Shown here: in pieces, positions 33,644-42,215 of the stretch
Layout: every line of letters starts with the position of its first letter
How positions within the stretch are numbered: the stretch's first letter is position 1
NCBI GenBank assembly: GCA_001404055.1
Contig: CXTY01000014.1
Coordinates: forward strand, 62,001-126,000
Origin: Roseibium album
GTDB taxonomy: Bacteria > Pseudomonadota > Alphaproteobacteria > Rhizobiales > Stappiaceae
DNA length: 64,000 nt
Reading direction: 5' to 3'
Made by a program: the position numbers and the translations under genes
Notes under the pieces: model-generated
What the model was told of the DNA's origin: nothing
Seen by the model: only the letters and a program-made list of their open reading frames with translations
Databases searched by the model: none

Positions 33644-33943
33644 TCACCCCCATACTTTAAAAATAAGAAATGAATTCAACAAGATCACTGATGCATAAAT
33701 AAAAAAGCTGGCCAAAATTAATGTATACGCATTTACTCTAATCCTAACAGACCTTAATAGAGTTGCAGGAAGAAAAGAAATAATTTTATCTATCCATGTA
33801 TCCTTCAATTTTTTTACAAATATTTTTAAAACATTAAAAACGATAGCTAACATCATTAGATATCCAATGACTATTACTATAAATGTAACGAAATAACTTA
33901 ATGTCATGCGATCTTTCACTTCTGTAATTTTTGCTAGCTTCAT
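33644..33943 (-). CDS. Small membrane protein, unknown function
   Basis: A 99-residue protein with two membrane helices (residues about 17-42 and 73-95) separated by a basic cytoplasmic segment (KKLKDTWIDK). Very AT-rich coding sequence. Not recognised. Gap before the next gene on this strand is 89 bp. Confidence 0.6.
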   Translation of the reverse strand: MKLAKITEVKDRMTLSYFVTFIVIVIGYLMMLAIVFNVLKIFVKKLKDTWIDKIISFLPATLLRSVRIRVNAYTLILASFFIYASVILLNSFLIFKVWG

Positions 33944-34032
33944 AAATCAAGCGACGTCGCTGGAAACACGGCACTTAAGAAGTGGGACCATCTAAAAGCG
34001 CTAGCGACGTTGAACACAACTTAACACGCTCC

Positions 34033-34416
34033 TCATGGATCTCTTTTGGGATTACGTCGTGCAATGATTTCTCGGGTCTCGTCGTCAGAGAAACCAATCG
34101 CTCGAAGATCTCTGTTTTCTTTTGAATCGTACCCTTCAGGTACTTGAAGATTGTCGGTTTGATCGAGGCGAAGTCGCTCCTTGGCTCTGACGACATATTT
34201 AGCCCACGCAACCAATACAAAAACCGCAGCGCCCCCGGTGATGGCGCTAACCCAGAAAATCCATCCATTCCTTGAAACCAACCCTCCGTGATACGAGCAG
34301 GCCCCTTGTGTCCCAATGGATTGCGGACTCCAACCATCACGACAAACGGGAGGCTGCCCAAAAGAGATATTGAGCACGATCATTGCAACGAAAAATGTAC
34401 CGAACCCAATAGCCAT
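34033..34416 (-). CDS. Membrane protein with DUF3761-like Cys/His motif
   Basis: A 127-residue protein: N-terminal hydrophobic segment, a short region with C-x-D-G-W and GACSYHGGL (resembling the CxDG...CSxHGGV motif of DUF3761-like proteins), a second membrane helix (VSAITGGAAVFVLVAWA) and a charged cytoplasmic tail. The function of the motif is unknown. It is the first gene of the minus-strand set. The overlapping frame 33975-34361 is taken as its shadow. Confidence 0.62.
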   Translation of the reverse strand: MAIGFGTFFVAMIVLNISFGQPPVCRDGWSPQSIGTQGACSYHGGLVSRNGWIFWVSAITGGAAVFVLVAWAKYVVRAKERLRLDQTDNLQVPEGYDSKENRDLRAIGFSDDETREIIARRNPKRDP

Positions 34417-34606
34417 GGATTGACTTTGTAATCAGGTTTTGGAGGCGCGTAATCCCGAGGCATAACGGAAATGTTGCTTCAATCTTCAGATTAAACCGCA
34501 CGACACTATCGGCTGATTGCCGCCATAACAAGCTTGGTTGTATAAGAATACGAATCCACTCTGGGTTAACCAAATAATTGAATTAGCAATACTTTTTTGT
34601 GCAAAT

Positions 34607-34636
34607 TTCCCCGCACCTTAAATTCTTCCCCGCACC
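34607..34636 (+). repeat. TTCCCCGCACC repeats near the right end
   Basis: Copies at 34607-34617 and 34626-34636, 49 bp from the right direct repeat. They match the pair at 32633-32705. Confidence 0.65.
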
Positions 34637-34684
34637 AAAACCCTCATAACTTATTGTTTTAATTGATTTTTTCAACAAAAAAAT

Positions 34685-34705
34685 GAAAGTGGCGACCCCG
34701 ACAGG
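34685..34705 (+). repeat. Right direct repeat (att-like, overlaps tRNA-Arg)
   Basis: 21-bp copy of 32579-32599 that starts 5 bp beyond the tRNA CCA end and runs into the T-arm. Confidence 0.85.
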
Positions 34706-34766
34706 ATTCGAACCTGTGACCATTCGCTTAGAAGGCGAGCGCTCTATCCAGCTGAGCTACGGGGCC
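34690..34766 (-). tRNA. tRNA-Arg (TCT)
   Basis: A 77-nt cloverleaf with encoded CCA. Acceptor GGCCCCG pairs with CGGGGTC (one G-T), T-loop GTTCGAATC, and anticodon loop CTTCTAA give anticodon TCT, reading AGA/AGG. Its 3' end is duplicated at 32579-32599. Confidence 0.95.
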
Positions 34767-34909
34767 TTATGGGCCATCACCAGTGGCTTTGACCATGCCT
34801 CTTCTAATGAGGCAAAAACACTGTCTCTGTCGATCTACAAAAGTTAGTTTCAACAGGCAATCTGAAATTTAGAAAATGAGTGGGTCTGACTTCCACAGAG
34901 AGCCGGAAA

Positions 34910-35215
34910 TCAATGCGTCCAAGGCGCCACGCGGTTAAATTTGAAATTATCCGCATAGGCAGAACCGCGAATTTTTCGGTCCTGTGCTTTCTCGACGCGA
35001 TGGGGAATGCCAATGCGCTTTGCATAGGCCACCGCTTCTTCCTGACTGTCAAAAAACAACCTGACCTGCTGTTTCATATCCGAAGAAGACGTGTAGCCCA
35101 TCAGCGGTTCGACAGATTTAGCAACTTCGGGCTCGTAATCCAGCACCCAGCGCTGGGTCTTGGCTTTGCCGGATTGCATTGCAGTTTTCGCTGGACGGTA
35201 GATACGCGCAACCAT
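34910..35215 (-). CDS. NDUFS4-family accessory subunit of complex I
   Basis: A 101-residue protein matching the ETC complex I subunit conserved region (NDUFS4, 18 kDa). Seen: ARIYRPAKTAMQSGKAKTQ, WVLDYEP, GYTSSSDMKQQVRLFFDSQEEAVAYA and the C-terminal YADNFKFNRVAPWTH. It is a soluble accessory subunit of NADH:ubiquinone oxidoreductase found in alphaproteobacteria and mitochondria. ATG 35215 with GAAGGG upstream is chosen over the longer frame. It lies alone next to tRNA-Arg, as often in this group. Confidence 0.93.
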   Translation of the reverse strand: MVARIYRPAKTAMQSGKAKTQRWVLDYEPEVAKSVEPLMGYTSSSDMKQQVRLFFDSQEEAVAYAKRIGIPHRVEKAQDRKIRGSAYADNFKFNRVAPWTH

Positions 35216-35575
35216 GTAGAATTGCCCTTCGATCAAAATCCTGACTTTGGCAAATTGCCAATAAGTGCTTTTTCCCGCGTTCCGGTTGAATGTCAACAAC
35301 GTTTTGCAGATGTGCTTGGTAAATGAGCGCTCCTGGAACCAAATTATCAAAACGCTACCAAGTTATCTGCTTGGTGGAATTGAAACGCTTGTCAATTGAA
35401 CGAATTGGCGGGCCTCTGCAACCTATGCTATAAGTGCCTTAGGGGAATCTCTCGTTTGTTGAACTCATTTCGATGTGGACCGACCGGAAATGGGCCGACA
35501 AGCGAAAGAGATGAAAGGTTCGGATGGACGAGGCGGACACTCGAACCAGATAAACAATAAAACCAAGGGACGCTC
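35216..35575. other. Intergenic region before two hypothetical genes
   Basis: 360 bp without a supported gene. TTGGCG followed after 18 bp by TATAAG around 35405-35435 is a possible plus-strand promoter. Confidence 0.3.
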
Positions 35576-35809
35576 ATGCCTCAAAATATTCAATTCACTC
35601 TGGGTGACTACTTACCAGAACACGTGCAGCCGGAATGTTCGGAACACGTAAATCTTAAAGATGCTGTCGACGCTGCCGACCTCACAGAAATGTGGAACAT
35701 GATCCTGACGCTGGATTATTCGGTAGCCGATCCGGAAGAATTATCGCCTGAAAGACGCGACGAATTCCTGAATGTAATGTCGCTGTTGCTCAAGGCTTTT
35801 GATCGGTAA
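35576..35809 (+). CDS. Small acidic hypothetical protein
   Basis: A 77-residue acidic protein without membrane segments or recognised motif, mostly helical in appearance (DAVDAADLTEMWNMILTL). AAGGGA precedes the ATG. Its stop lies 3 bp before the next gene start, so the two are probably an operon. Confidence 0.6.
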   Translation: MPQNIQFTLGDYLPEHVQPECSEHVNLKDAVDAADLTEMWNMILTLDYSVADPEELSPERRDEFLNVMSLLLKAFDR

Positions 35810-35812
35810 TCA

Positions 35813-36343
35813 GTGACGACAAAGGCAATAGAAAACTTGCTAACACGACCAGAAAAAACATTTACAGAACTTGGGACAAAGGCCATTGAACAGGGCCTTG
35901 CAGACCCGGTTTTATCTTCATTTTACGATTGTTTCATGTCTGCTCAATCCGGAGAGCAACACTTACGGCTGAAGCCTTTTTTGCCGTTTTTGAGTTTGTG
36001 CTCTGACAAAATGCCGAGCCACGTACCCCCTCCCATTTTTTATGTCGGCAGCGAGTGCAGCCAGAGGCAACTTTTCGGAGACGACTGGGCATCGCCTTCA
36101 GCAACGGCAGCGGCGCTGACAACGCCGGATCATGATCTCGAACAGGCTTCAACCGCAGGCTATCGCACAGCTCTGCTGGGCAAGCCCTATTACGGCTATG
36201 CAAGGACTTCAGTTACGATCGATAATAATGTGATCGACATCGCATTCGAACGGCTGATCGTCGCAGTGCGCCCATCGATCCAGTCGAATTACAGGTTTTG
36301 CGCCTATTTCGGTGTCATTCAAGACTTTCAGCGGCGGCTCTGA
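35813..36343 (+). CDS. Hypothetical protein, possibly PAS-like
   Basis: A 176-residue protein with GTG start, 3 bp after the preceding gene. The C-terminal half (YGYARTSVTIDNNVIDIAFERLIV type strand-rich segment) resembles the PAS-like sensor modules common in small alphaproteobacterial proteins, but no residue pattern is decisive. Its last 29 bp overlap the convergent gene. Confidence 0.6.
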   Translation: MTTKAIENLLTRPEKTFTELGTKAIEQGLADPVLSSFYDCFMSAQSGEQHLRLKPFLPFLSLCSDKMPSHVPPPIFYVGSECSQRQLFGDDWASPSATAAALTTPDHDLEQASTAGYRTALLGKPYYGYARTSVTIDNNVIDIAFERLIVAVRPSIQSNYRFCAYFGVIQDFQRRL

Positions 36344-37070
36344 CGATAGATTTGGCAAGCCCTAGCAAATCGCTTCGCGTTGAATACACCAGCCAGTCAT
36401 CAGCTCGGATGTGATCAGGGGCCTGGTCCCAATGGGTACCTCGCGGAACAAACCTGCGATAACCTACGCGAATGCCGAACCCCTTTTCAGCACTCCTGGC
36501 TGCCATTAGACCATAAAGGTAATCTGGCGACCATTTGAGCAGTGCAATCAGGAACCCCAATTGCGTAAGCGATTCAGCGAGCCCCGAGCCTCTGAGATCG
36601 CGCCGTAACCAGAGATTCCCGTGATAAGCGATCTTGCCCCGCATAAAATAGGCATCATGTGCGTGCTCATTTCCAAATTTTACGTCAGGGTTGGGATCAG
36701 CAAATATCCGGCGTTGTTGCTGATGCCAGTGATCTGCCAGACTTCGATCCTGAAGATCTTCAATTTTTGCAGCCTGAACTGACACCACCTTGCCTTCATC
36801 GTTGAAGGCAGCAACCCAGAACGCGGTTGCACCATGCAGGTCGAAGAACCGCGGCGAAAAATCCTCCATCAGGTACTTGTCTTCGGTACTACGAATCGTT
36901 GTCTCAAATAGTCCGAAGTCCGCGCTTTCCTTCAAGGTTAGCCCATGTTTGGCAATTCTTGACTGAACAACGGAAACCGCTGTTGAAATATCCAGTATCG
37001 CCTGATCTTCCGGATCCGGTAACATCTGCCCTGCCCTGTGCACATTTGGCGATTTAGCCCGTTGCGGCAC
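36315..37070 (-). CDS. Hypothetical protein with acetyltransferase-like fold
   Basis: A 251-residue protein. The central and C-terminal parts (GKIAYHGNLWLRRDLRGSG, LAESLTQLGFLIALL, LYGLMAARSAEKGFGIRVGYRR) follow a GNAT-like pattern: a strand, a loop resembling the acetyl-CoA site R-D-L-R-G-S-G-L, then a helix. No close family is recognised. It overlaps the convergent gene by 29 bp. Confidence 0.6.
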   Translation of the reverse strand: MPQRAKSPNVHRAGQMLPDPEDQAILDISTAVSVVQSRIAKHGLTLKESADFGLFETTIRSTEDKYLMEDFSPRFFDLHGATAFWVAAFNDEGKVVSVQAAKIEDLQDRSLADHWHQQQRRIFADPNPDVKFGNEHAHDAYFMRGKIAYHGNLWLRRDLRGSGLAESLTQLGFLIALLKWSPDYLYGLMAARSAEKGFGIRVGYRRFVPRGTHWDQAPDHIRADDWLVYSTRSDLLGLAKSIVRAAAESLE

Positions 37071-37507
37071 CTCAAGGAATGAAAATTCGTATTAGCAGAG
37101 TGTTATGCTGGCACGGGTTGCACAAGAGCTGCTTCACAGCTTCCCCGGAATTATCCCGCCTAATACACCTGAAGATCTGGCAAATCACCTAATCCCCCAA
37201 ATCGGCAATGGTCCGAATGGTCGGTGAGAGAACTTTGGTGTCCCGGTTGATTTAACTTGTGATGGAACATGGGCGCTACCTGCGAGATCCGGAGATCCGG
37301 CCCAAGGTGCGCGCCAATTGGTCACAAACTGACATTTTGCGATCTTTGAGATAGACGTGACACACGATAAAATTGGCGGGAACAGCGCTGAAAAACCGTT
37401 CCAAAAATGAAAAGCATGTCAGCGCGCGAAAGTCCAGATAGACTCTCACACAACTCTCACGAGTACAAAATTTGTAGGAGGGATCAACGGCTAACTCATT
37501 GAAAAAA
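37071..37507. other. Intergenic region upstream of the tRNA-Pro 3' end
   Basis: About 440 bp; no supported gene, repeat or hairpin was found. The short frame across 37276-37551 runs into the tRNA and is rejected. Confidence 0.4.
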
Positions 37508-37584
<77 letters not shown>

Positions 37585-37903
37585 AGCCGTTGATTTGCAG
37601 CGGTTTATCTGCGTTCGCCGCTGCCGTCAAGAGCGAAAAATAAGGGAAATTGCAGCGGCTGTGGAAAGCGACAATTGTTCTGTTCCAAAACCTGTTGCAA
37701 TGCGAAGGATTTTTGGCAATCGAGGCTATGCGCTTTTCATTGACGGAATGGAACCGGCGATCTGGCGCTGGTGCAATAATCACTGAGACACGCCGACATT
37801 TCTTCAACCGTACGTTCTGCTCACGTTCTCCATGAGAATGTCCGCAACGGCCTGGAAGCGCTTCAAACCAAGAGCCCGATGGTCGGGCACAATTCTGGAG
37901 TTT
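37585..37903. other. Non-coding flank of the HEPN/Toprim gene
   Basis: About 320 bp between tRNA-Pro and the HEPN/Toprim stop. No supported gene; likely contains the tRNA promoter. Confidence 0.4.
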
Positions 37904-39175
37904 TCAAACAGGATCGAACGCGCAAAAAATAGTTTTTAGCAGCCTGTCCATATCTTTGAAACGCCGCTTTAATTGACTGGGAGCGCTGCTTGCAGACACG
38001 GCTTCCAGAAAATGCCTAGCCACAGCGCCTTTGTCCTCAAGCCCACCGTGATAGCGACCTGCATTTTTGTTCCAATTCGCCCAGCGAACCGGACGAAGCT
38101 CACCGTGCTCATCACTCAGAGCAGTTTGACCGAGGAACATCTCAATGGCGCAGGCGGTGCCGTTAATATCCAAATCACGCAGGCCCTCCGGACCAATCGT
38201 CGGATATCGTCTGGCGAATGGGAGATCTGGCAGCACCATGGCCTTAATGTTTGCTGGCAACTTTGTTCTATCCAGCAGTTGCTTTTGTTCGTGACCGGCA
38301 GCGTCGTTGTCGAACAGAGCCAAAATTCGCTGCATCATGCGGGCACCAGCAAATGCGCGTACCGTTTTGGTCAGGGGCGAAGCGCCGCCGTCCACTTTGA
38401 ATTCTTTGAAGTCGACAAACGAAAATATGTCCGAAAACTCGGGATACATCGCAGCGATCGCAGCAGATAAGATTCTCGTGTCTGACGGCCCCTCTGTCAG
38501 AATTAGGACGTTGCCAACGGGCTCGACAACATTGAGACCAAGATCCGCCGGTGCTCGTGAGAGGTTTTCATGCAGCGAAAGCGCTGGATCAAATTCGTCA
38601 GAATAAATTCCCGAAAGATCTGCCCAAACCGCCTTAGAACCGTGAACCTCTATCTGGATAGCCAACTCGACATAGGGATCGCTAAAAGTCAGTAGGCGCA
38701 GACTGCCCCAGTGTGGACAACGACTTGATTTGTTTGCCCTTTCCCATTTGGCCCAGTCATCGAAGGTCAAACCTTTCAAGAAACTTAAGTGTTCTTCCAG
38801 TTCACCATCATTTCGTTGGTTATTCTCTTCCCCATAGGAAACGCTGGACTGGAATTCAGTCTCCCAAATAGCAATACATTTATTACGGGAATAGCCATGT
38901 ACCTGTAGGCGGGAAAGAACTCTCTTTGCCGGTGCGTAAAGATATTGAACCGTTGGCTCATCGTAAAAATCACGGATCGCCTTCCAAACTATTCCGTGTG
39001 CCTTTTTCACTGGTCGGTCATAAAAATCGTTGTCAGCAAACAACGTATCTAGGGCGTGAAACCAATCTCTCGAGAGGTCTCTAGCCTTAGTGCTATCGCA
39101 ATAAATCGCTACATCACTCAAATCAGCACCATCCAAAACGTCAAGCAAAGCGTCAACTGCGGTCAAGGATTGCAC
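37904..39175 (-). CDS. HEPN/Toprim-associated protein, possibly 5'-truncated
   Basis: About 423 residues. A Toprim/OLD-like module is visible: LILTEGPSDTRIL (acidic residue of motif 1), FSFVDFKEFKVDGGASPL and LALFDNDAAGH (DxD). The N-terminal part resembles the latter half of the HEPN/Toprim N-terminal domain (YLYAPAKRVLSRLQVHGYSR). Such proteins sit in mobile islands and are suspected defence factors that cleave nucleic acid. It begins at GTG with a TAG two codons upstream, has no Shine-Dalgarno and lacks the usual N-terminal beginning, so the 5' end may have been lost at the insertion junction. Confidence 0.65.
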   Translation of the reverse strand: MQSLTAVDALLDVLDGADLSDVAIYCDSTKARDLSRDWFHALDTLFADNDFYDRPVKKAHGIVWKAIRDFYDEPTVQYLYAPAKRVLSRLQVHGYSRNKCIAIWETEFQSSVSYGEENNQRNDGELEEHLSFLKGLTFDDWAKWERANKSSRCPHWGSLRLLTFSDPYVELAIQIEVHGSKAVWADLSGIYSDEFDPALSLHENLSRAPADLGLNVVEPVGNVLILTEGPSDTRILSAAIAAMYPEFSDIFSFVDFKEFKVDGGASPLTKTVRAFAGARMMQRILALFDNDAAGHEQKQLLDRTKLPANIKAMVLPDLPFARRYPTIGPEGLRDLDINGTACAIEMFLGQTALSDEHGELRPVRWANWNKNAGRYHGGLEDKGAVARHFLEAVSASSAPSQLKRRFKDMDRLLKTIFCAFDPV

Positions 39176-39218
39176 AAACTACGGAACGTTGCACAGGCGC
39201 TAGAAGATGGCGAAAAAC

Positions 39219-39240
39219 AATAGTCCCAGAATAGTCCCAG
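39219..39240 (+). repeat. Tandem 11-bp repeat near the distal tRNA-Pro copy
   Basis: AATAGTCCCAG occurs twice in tandem (39219-39229, 39230-39240), 77 bp from the partial tRNA copy and 44 bp from the HEPN/Toprim start. Confidence 0.6.
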
Positions 39241-39316
39241 AACGCTGAATTCGGCGGCGTTGATACGGTTATTTTCATGAGTTGTTTCAACGGGTTGTTG
39301 ATTTAGGGTAAAACAC

Positions 39317-39344
39317 TCCCAAACCCGATGCGCAACCAGGCTGC
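39317..39344 (+). repeat. Degenerate copy of the tRNA-Pro anticodon/D-arm region
   Basis: 26 of 28 positions match 37546-37573 in the same orientation; the match fades beyond this. It cannot fold as a tRNA. Confidence 0.7.
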
Positions 39345-39371
39345 AATGCACAGGGAGTTCGGAAGGTTGCG

Positions 39372-39860
39372 CTATTTGATTTCCATCGATGGACTGGAGA
39401 TAACGTCGCCAACATCAATCCCAAGTTTCTCTGAAGTTCCCGCATTCAGCTCCAGAACGTATCTGGCCGGTTTGCCGGATGGAATGACGCTTTCCGAATA
39501 TGGCGTGGTGTGCGCAGAGATGCTGACAATTTGACCGGCCGCGTTGATGTAGATGATATCAAGTGAAAGCGGTGTGTTCTTCATCCAGAAATGGCGCTGA
39601 CCCTCGCTTTCAAAAACGAAAAGCATTCCGTGATCAATTGCCATCTCCTCCCGAAACATAAGCCCTCGGGCGCGCTCGCGATCTGTCGCAGCCACCTCGA
39701 CCAGAAAACGGTGATCTGCTTCAGCCGATTGTACCAGCAAGTCTTCCGTATTGAGTTTTGCGTGATCACCGGCAGCAAAACCAGATGCAGGTAACGCTAT
39801 CAGAAATATTGAAAATGCAATCCTGCAAATTGTTTTTGTTAAAACGTGCAAATCAGACAT
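39372..39860 (-). CDS. DUF192 family exported protein
   Basis: A 162-residue protein with a Sec-type signal (FSIFLIALPASGFAAG) and a DUF192 domain: VEVAATDRERARGLMFRE, GMLFVFESEGQRHFWMKNTPLSLDIIYI, and YVLELNAGTSEKLGI. The family is a compact beta-rich domain of unknown function. ATG 39860 is preferred over the longer frame. It follows the cold-shock gene on the same strand but a terminator lies between. Confidence 0.88.
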   Translation of the reverse strand: MSDLHVLTKTICRIAFSIFLIALPASGFAAGDHAKLNTEDLLVQSAEADHRFLVEVAATDRERARGLMFREEMAIDHGMLFVFESEGQRHFWMKNTPLSLDIIYINAAGQIVSISAHTTPYSESVIPSGKPARYVLELNAGTSEKLGIDVGDVISSPSMEIK

Positions 39861-39911
39861 GACACTCTTTTCTATCTGGAAACCTGAACACCTGATGTCT
39901 GTTAATTTTGA

Positions 39912-39940
39912 CAAACAAAAAGGCCGGAACAAGTCCGGCC
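39912..39940 (-). terminator. Terminator after the cold-shock gene
   Basis: GGCCGGA/TCCGGCC 7-bp stem (39922-39928 with 39934-39940), 5-nt loop, followed on the minus strand by TTTTTGTTTGT. Separates csp from the DUF192 gene. Confidence 0.88.
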
Positions 39941-39968
39941 AAAGTCAGTGCATTATGTTGATCGCAGA

Positions 39969-40556
39969 TCAGTGTGACGCAGGAATATGTGTGCCGGCAC
40001 CCACCGGTCTGATTTCAGCCGCCATCCTGCCTTTCGGGCCCTTGCCAAACCGGACAAGCACATCTTGTCCGGGGCGCAATTCCGTGATGCCAAACCTGCG
40101 CAGCGTTTCCATGTGAATGAAAATATCTTCCGTTCCCTCGCCCTGCGTAAGGAAACCAAAACCTTTGACCCTGTTGAACCACTTCACAGTGGCCTGCTCA
40201 AAGCCGGTTTCAGCAACGACCTGCACATGCGTCCTGGACGGAGGCATTTGTGACGGATGGGTTGCCGTGGATTCATCCATGGAGAGGATGCGGAAAGCCT
40301 GCCATCCGCGAGGCCGGTCCAGAACTTCACAAACAACGCGTGCACCTTCATAGGCGGTTTGAAAACCATCTCGCCTGAGGCAAGTCACATGCAGAAGGAT
40401 GTCGCCATCGCCGCTATCGGGTATTATGAACCCGTAGCCTTTGCCGACATCGAACCATTTTATTGTTCCGGCAATCTCGAATACATCAACAGCAACATCG
40501 TCTGTCAGTGCTTCAAGTGCGCGGGGATCCCGTGCGGTTTTAACCCCCATAGCCAT
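39969..40556 (-). CDS. Double cold-shock-domain protein
   Basis: A 195-residue protein with two CSD folds: GTIKWFDVGKGYGFIIPDSGDGDILLH (residues about 30-57) and ATVKWFNRVKGFGFLTQGEGTEDIFIH (about 122-148). Each has the RNP1-like KGxGFI/L and RNP2-like DIxxH motifs that bind single-stranded nucleic acid. Two-CSD proteins of this length are typical of rhizobia and relatives. It probably acts as an RNA chaperone or regulator. ACGGGA precedes the ATG. Confidence 0.92.
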   Translation of the reverse strand: MAMGVKTARDPRALEALTDDVAVDVFEIAGTIKWFDVGKGYGFIIPDSGDGDILLHVTCLRRDGFQTAYEGARVVCEVLDRPRGWQAFRILSMDESTATHPSQMPPSRTHVQVVAETGFEQATVKWFNRVKGFGFLTQGEGTEDIFIHMETLRRFGITELRPGQDVLVRFGKGPKGRMAAEIRPVGAGTHIPASH

Positions 40557-40703
40557 AATATCCCGTCTCTGGTCCGCATCATTAAAGCTGAGAGCGTATT
40601 ACGAGCCGCTTCACAGCCGATTCCTAATAAAAGGATAACACCGCACATGTAGGCGAGAAGCGAAATTGTCGAACTAACCACAGACCATTTCACCTTTTTT
40701 TGG

Positions 40704-41474
40704 CTATTCTTCGCCAAAACCAGCAAATGTCTGTGCCAATGGCGTTCTTATGACTGTTGACGCGAACGAATCAAGCGGCGTTTCTTGTCCGTTGAGAATC
40801 ACGAGTTCAGCGTCACTTTGAGCAGCCAGCGCAGGTAATTGCGCTGCCGGGTGCACAACTAGCGAGGAGCCGAGGACAATAAACAAGTCGCACTCCTGTG
40901 CTGCCTCAAATGCTCTCCCAAGCGCCAGTTCAGGCATCTGCTGGCCAAAGCTGACGACCGCTGCCTTGAGTAGTCCGCCACATAGATCACATATCGGGCT
41001 ACGACCTGAATCGACACTTCCCCGTTGTGGCTCCAGCTCCGCGCTTGTGCCGCAGGATAGACAAGTTGCATAAGTCGAATTCCCGTGAAGTTCGATCAAT
41101 CGATCCTCGGGAAACGCAGCAACCTGATGGAGACCATCGACATTCTGCGTGATGAGAGTATGCAGAAGGTCTAAATCCGCGAGCCGCGTGAGAGCGCGAT
41201 GGGTGGCATTCGGTTTAGCCCTTTGAAAAAATGCATGCATCTCGAACCGCCTGTACCAATCTTCAAGACGGCTGTCTTCGGAAGCAACAAAGTCCTGGTA
41301 TTGAACTGGCTGTCGCTGTGACCATATCCCGTTTGGGGATCGAAAATCCGGGATCCCTGAGTCAGTCGATATTCCAGCCCCGGTCAAGGCAACAATTCGC
41401 CGGTGGGAACCGCCTTTAAATTGTGCCACAAAGTCTTGAGCTTCTGGCAGGCTGGTAATGATTGTCCTGGCCAT
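40704..41474 (-). CDS. cobB: Sir2 family NAD-dependent protein deacylase
   Basis: A 256-residue class sirtuin. Seen: NAD site [24 protein letters not shown], catalytic histidine in ELHGN, and the zinc-binding CLSCG...CDLCGG pairs. It removes acetyl or other acyl groups from lysines of target proteins using NAD. It is divergent from gloA with a gap of only 46 bp, so promoters overlap. Confidence 0.92.
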   Translation of the reverse strand: MARTIITSLPEAQDFVAQFKGGSHRRIVALTGAGISTDSGIPDFRSPNGIWSQRQPVQYQDFVASEDSRLEDWYRRFEMHAFFQRAKPNATHRALTRLADLDLLHTLITQNVDGLHQVAAFPEDRLIELHGNSTYATCLSCGTSAELEPQRGSVDSGRSPICDLCGGLLKAAVVSFGQQMPELALGRAFEAAQECDLFIVLGSSLVVHPAAQLPALAAQSDAELVILNGQETPLDSFASTVIRTPLAQTFAGFGEE

Positions 41475-41520
41475 GCCAATGCCTTCCGCAACGCCCTCGA
41501 TCGAGGAAAAGGATTTAAAA

Positions 41521-41961
41521 ATGCGCTATTTGCACACGATGGTTCGCGTAACCAATATTGAAGACTCTCTCGACTTTTATTGCAACAAGATGGGTCTGAT
41601 AGAAACCCGCCGCATCGATAACGAGAAGGGACGTTTCACACTTATCTTTTTGGCCGGATCGGATGATGTTGACGCTGGCAGAACCAATGCGGCACCACTC
41701 CTCGAGTTGACCTACAACTGGGACCCGGAAGACTATTCCGGAGGTCGTAACTTCGGGCACTTGGCCTACGAGGTCGATGATATTTATGAATTCTGCGCGA
41801 ACCTTCAAAACAAGGGCGTTACAATCAATCGCCCCCCTCGCGATGGCAGAATGGCCTTCGTTCGCTCACCTGACAACATTTCATTTGAGTTGCTTCAAAA
41901 AGGCGAAGCTCTTGAAACTAAAGAGCCTTGGGCGTCCATGCCAAACACGGGTGAATGGTAG
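41521..41961 (+). CDS. gloA: Lactoylglutathione lyase (glyoxalase I)
   Basis: A 146-residue VOC-fold enzyme that converts the glutathione-methylglyoxal hemithioacetal to S-lactoylglutathione. Seen: [18 protein letters not shown] (first metal His and family start), [24 protein letters not shown] (Glu and His metal ligands), and SFELLQKG (final Glu). ATG 41521 with AAGGA 6 bp upstream is chosen over the longer frame from 41458, which would overlap the cobB start. Confidence 0.93.
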   Translation: MRYLHTMVRVTNIEDSLDFYCNKMGLIETRRIDNEKGRFTLIFLAGSDDVDAGRTNAAPLLELTYNWDPEDYSGGRNFGHLAYEVDDIYEFCANLQNKGVTINRPPRDGRMAFVRSPDNISFELLQKGEALETKEPWASMPNTGEW

Positions 41962-42086
41962 ACCCGACGGGTTTTCAACAATCGCGAGCCCGGATTTCCG
42001 GGCTTGCAAAAAATTGTCGCAAAGGCTCTTGCAGGCCAGACCATTCCCGCCTATAAGCCTCCCCACGACGCAGATGTGTCGACCGC

Positions 42087-42162
42087 GCGCCCATCGTCTA
42101 GCGGTCTAGGACGCTGCCCTTTCACGGCGGAAACACGGGTTCGAGTCCCGTTGGGCGTACCA
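42087..42162 (+). tRNA. tRNA-Glu (TTC)
   Basis: A 76-nt cloverleaf with encoded CCA; acceptor GCGCCCA pairs with TGGGCGT, anticodon loop CTTTCAC gives TTC. It is 54 bp from the 3' end of the nucleotidyl cyclase gene and may mark the edge of the secretion/toxin region. Confidence 0.95.
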
Positions 42163-42215
42163 ACTTTTCCCGACTTTACATTTCCCATTTACGACCCCAT
42201 TGGGTCGTTGGCTGT

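Larger units (their letters stand above)
32579..34705. mobile_element. 2.1-kb tRNA-Arg-integrated element without an integrase
   Basis: The segment is delimited by 21-bp direct repeats, one at the tRNA-Arg 3' end, and is much AT-richer than its flanks. Copies of TTCCCCGCAC lie near both ends (two within 110 bp of the left repeat, two within 80 bp of the right), like arm-type recombinase sites. It encodes four or five small proteins, most with membrane helices, and no recombinase, so it is either a non-autonomous satellite mobilised in trans or a deletion remnant of a larger island. Confidence 0.7.

Noticed and set aside
33975-34361. 128-residue minus-strand frame overlapping the DUF3761-like gene
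   Set aside because: The other frame (34033-34416) has membrane segments and a known motif; this one looks like its shadow.
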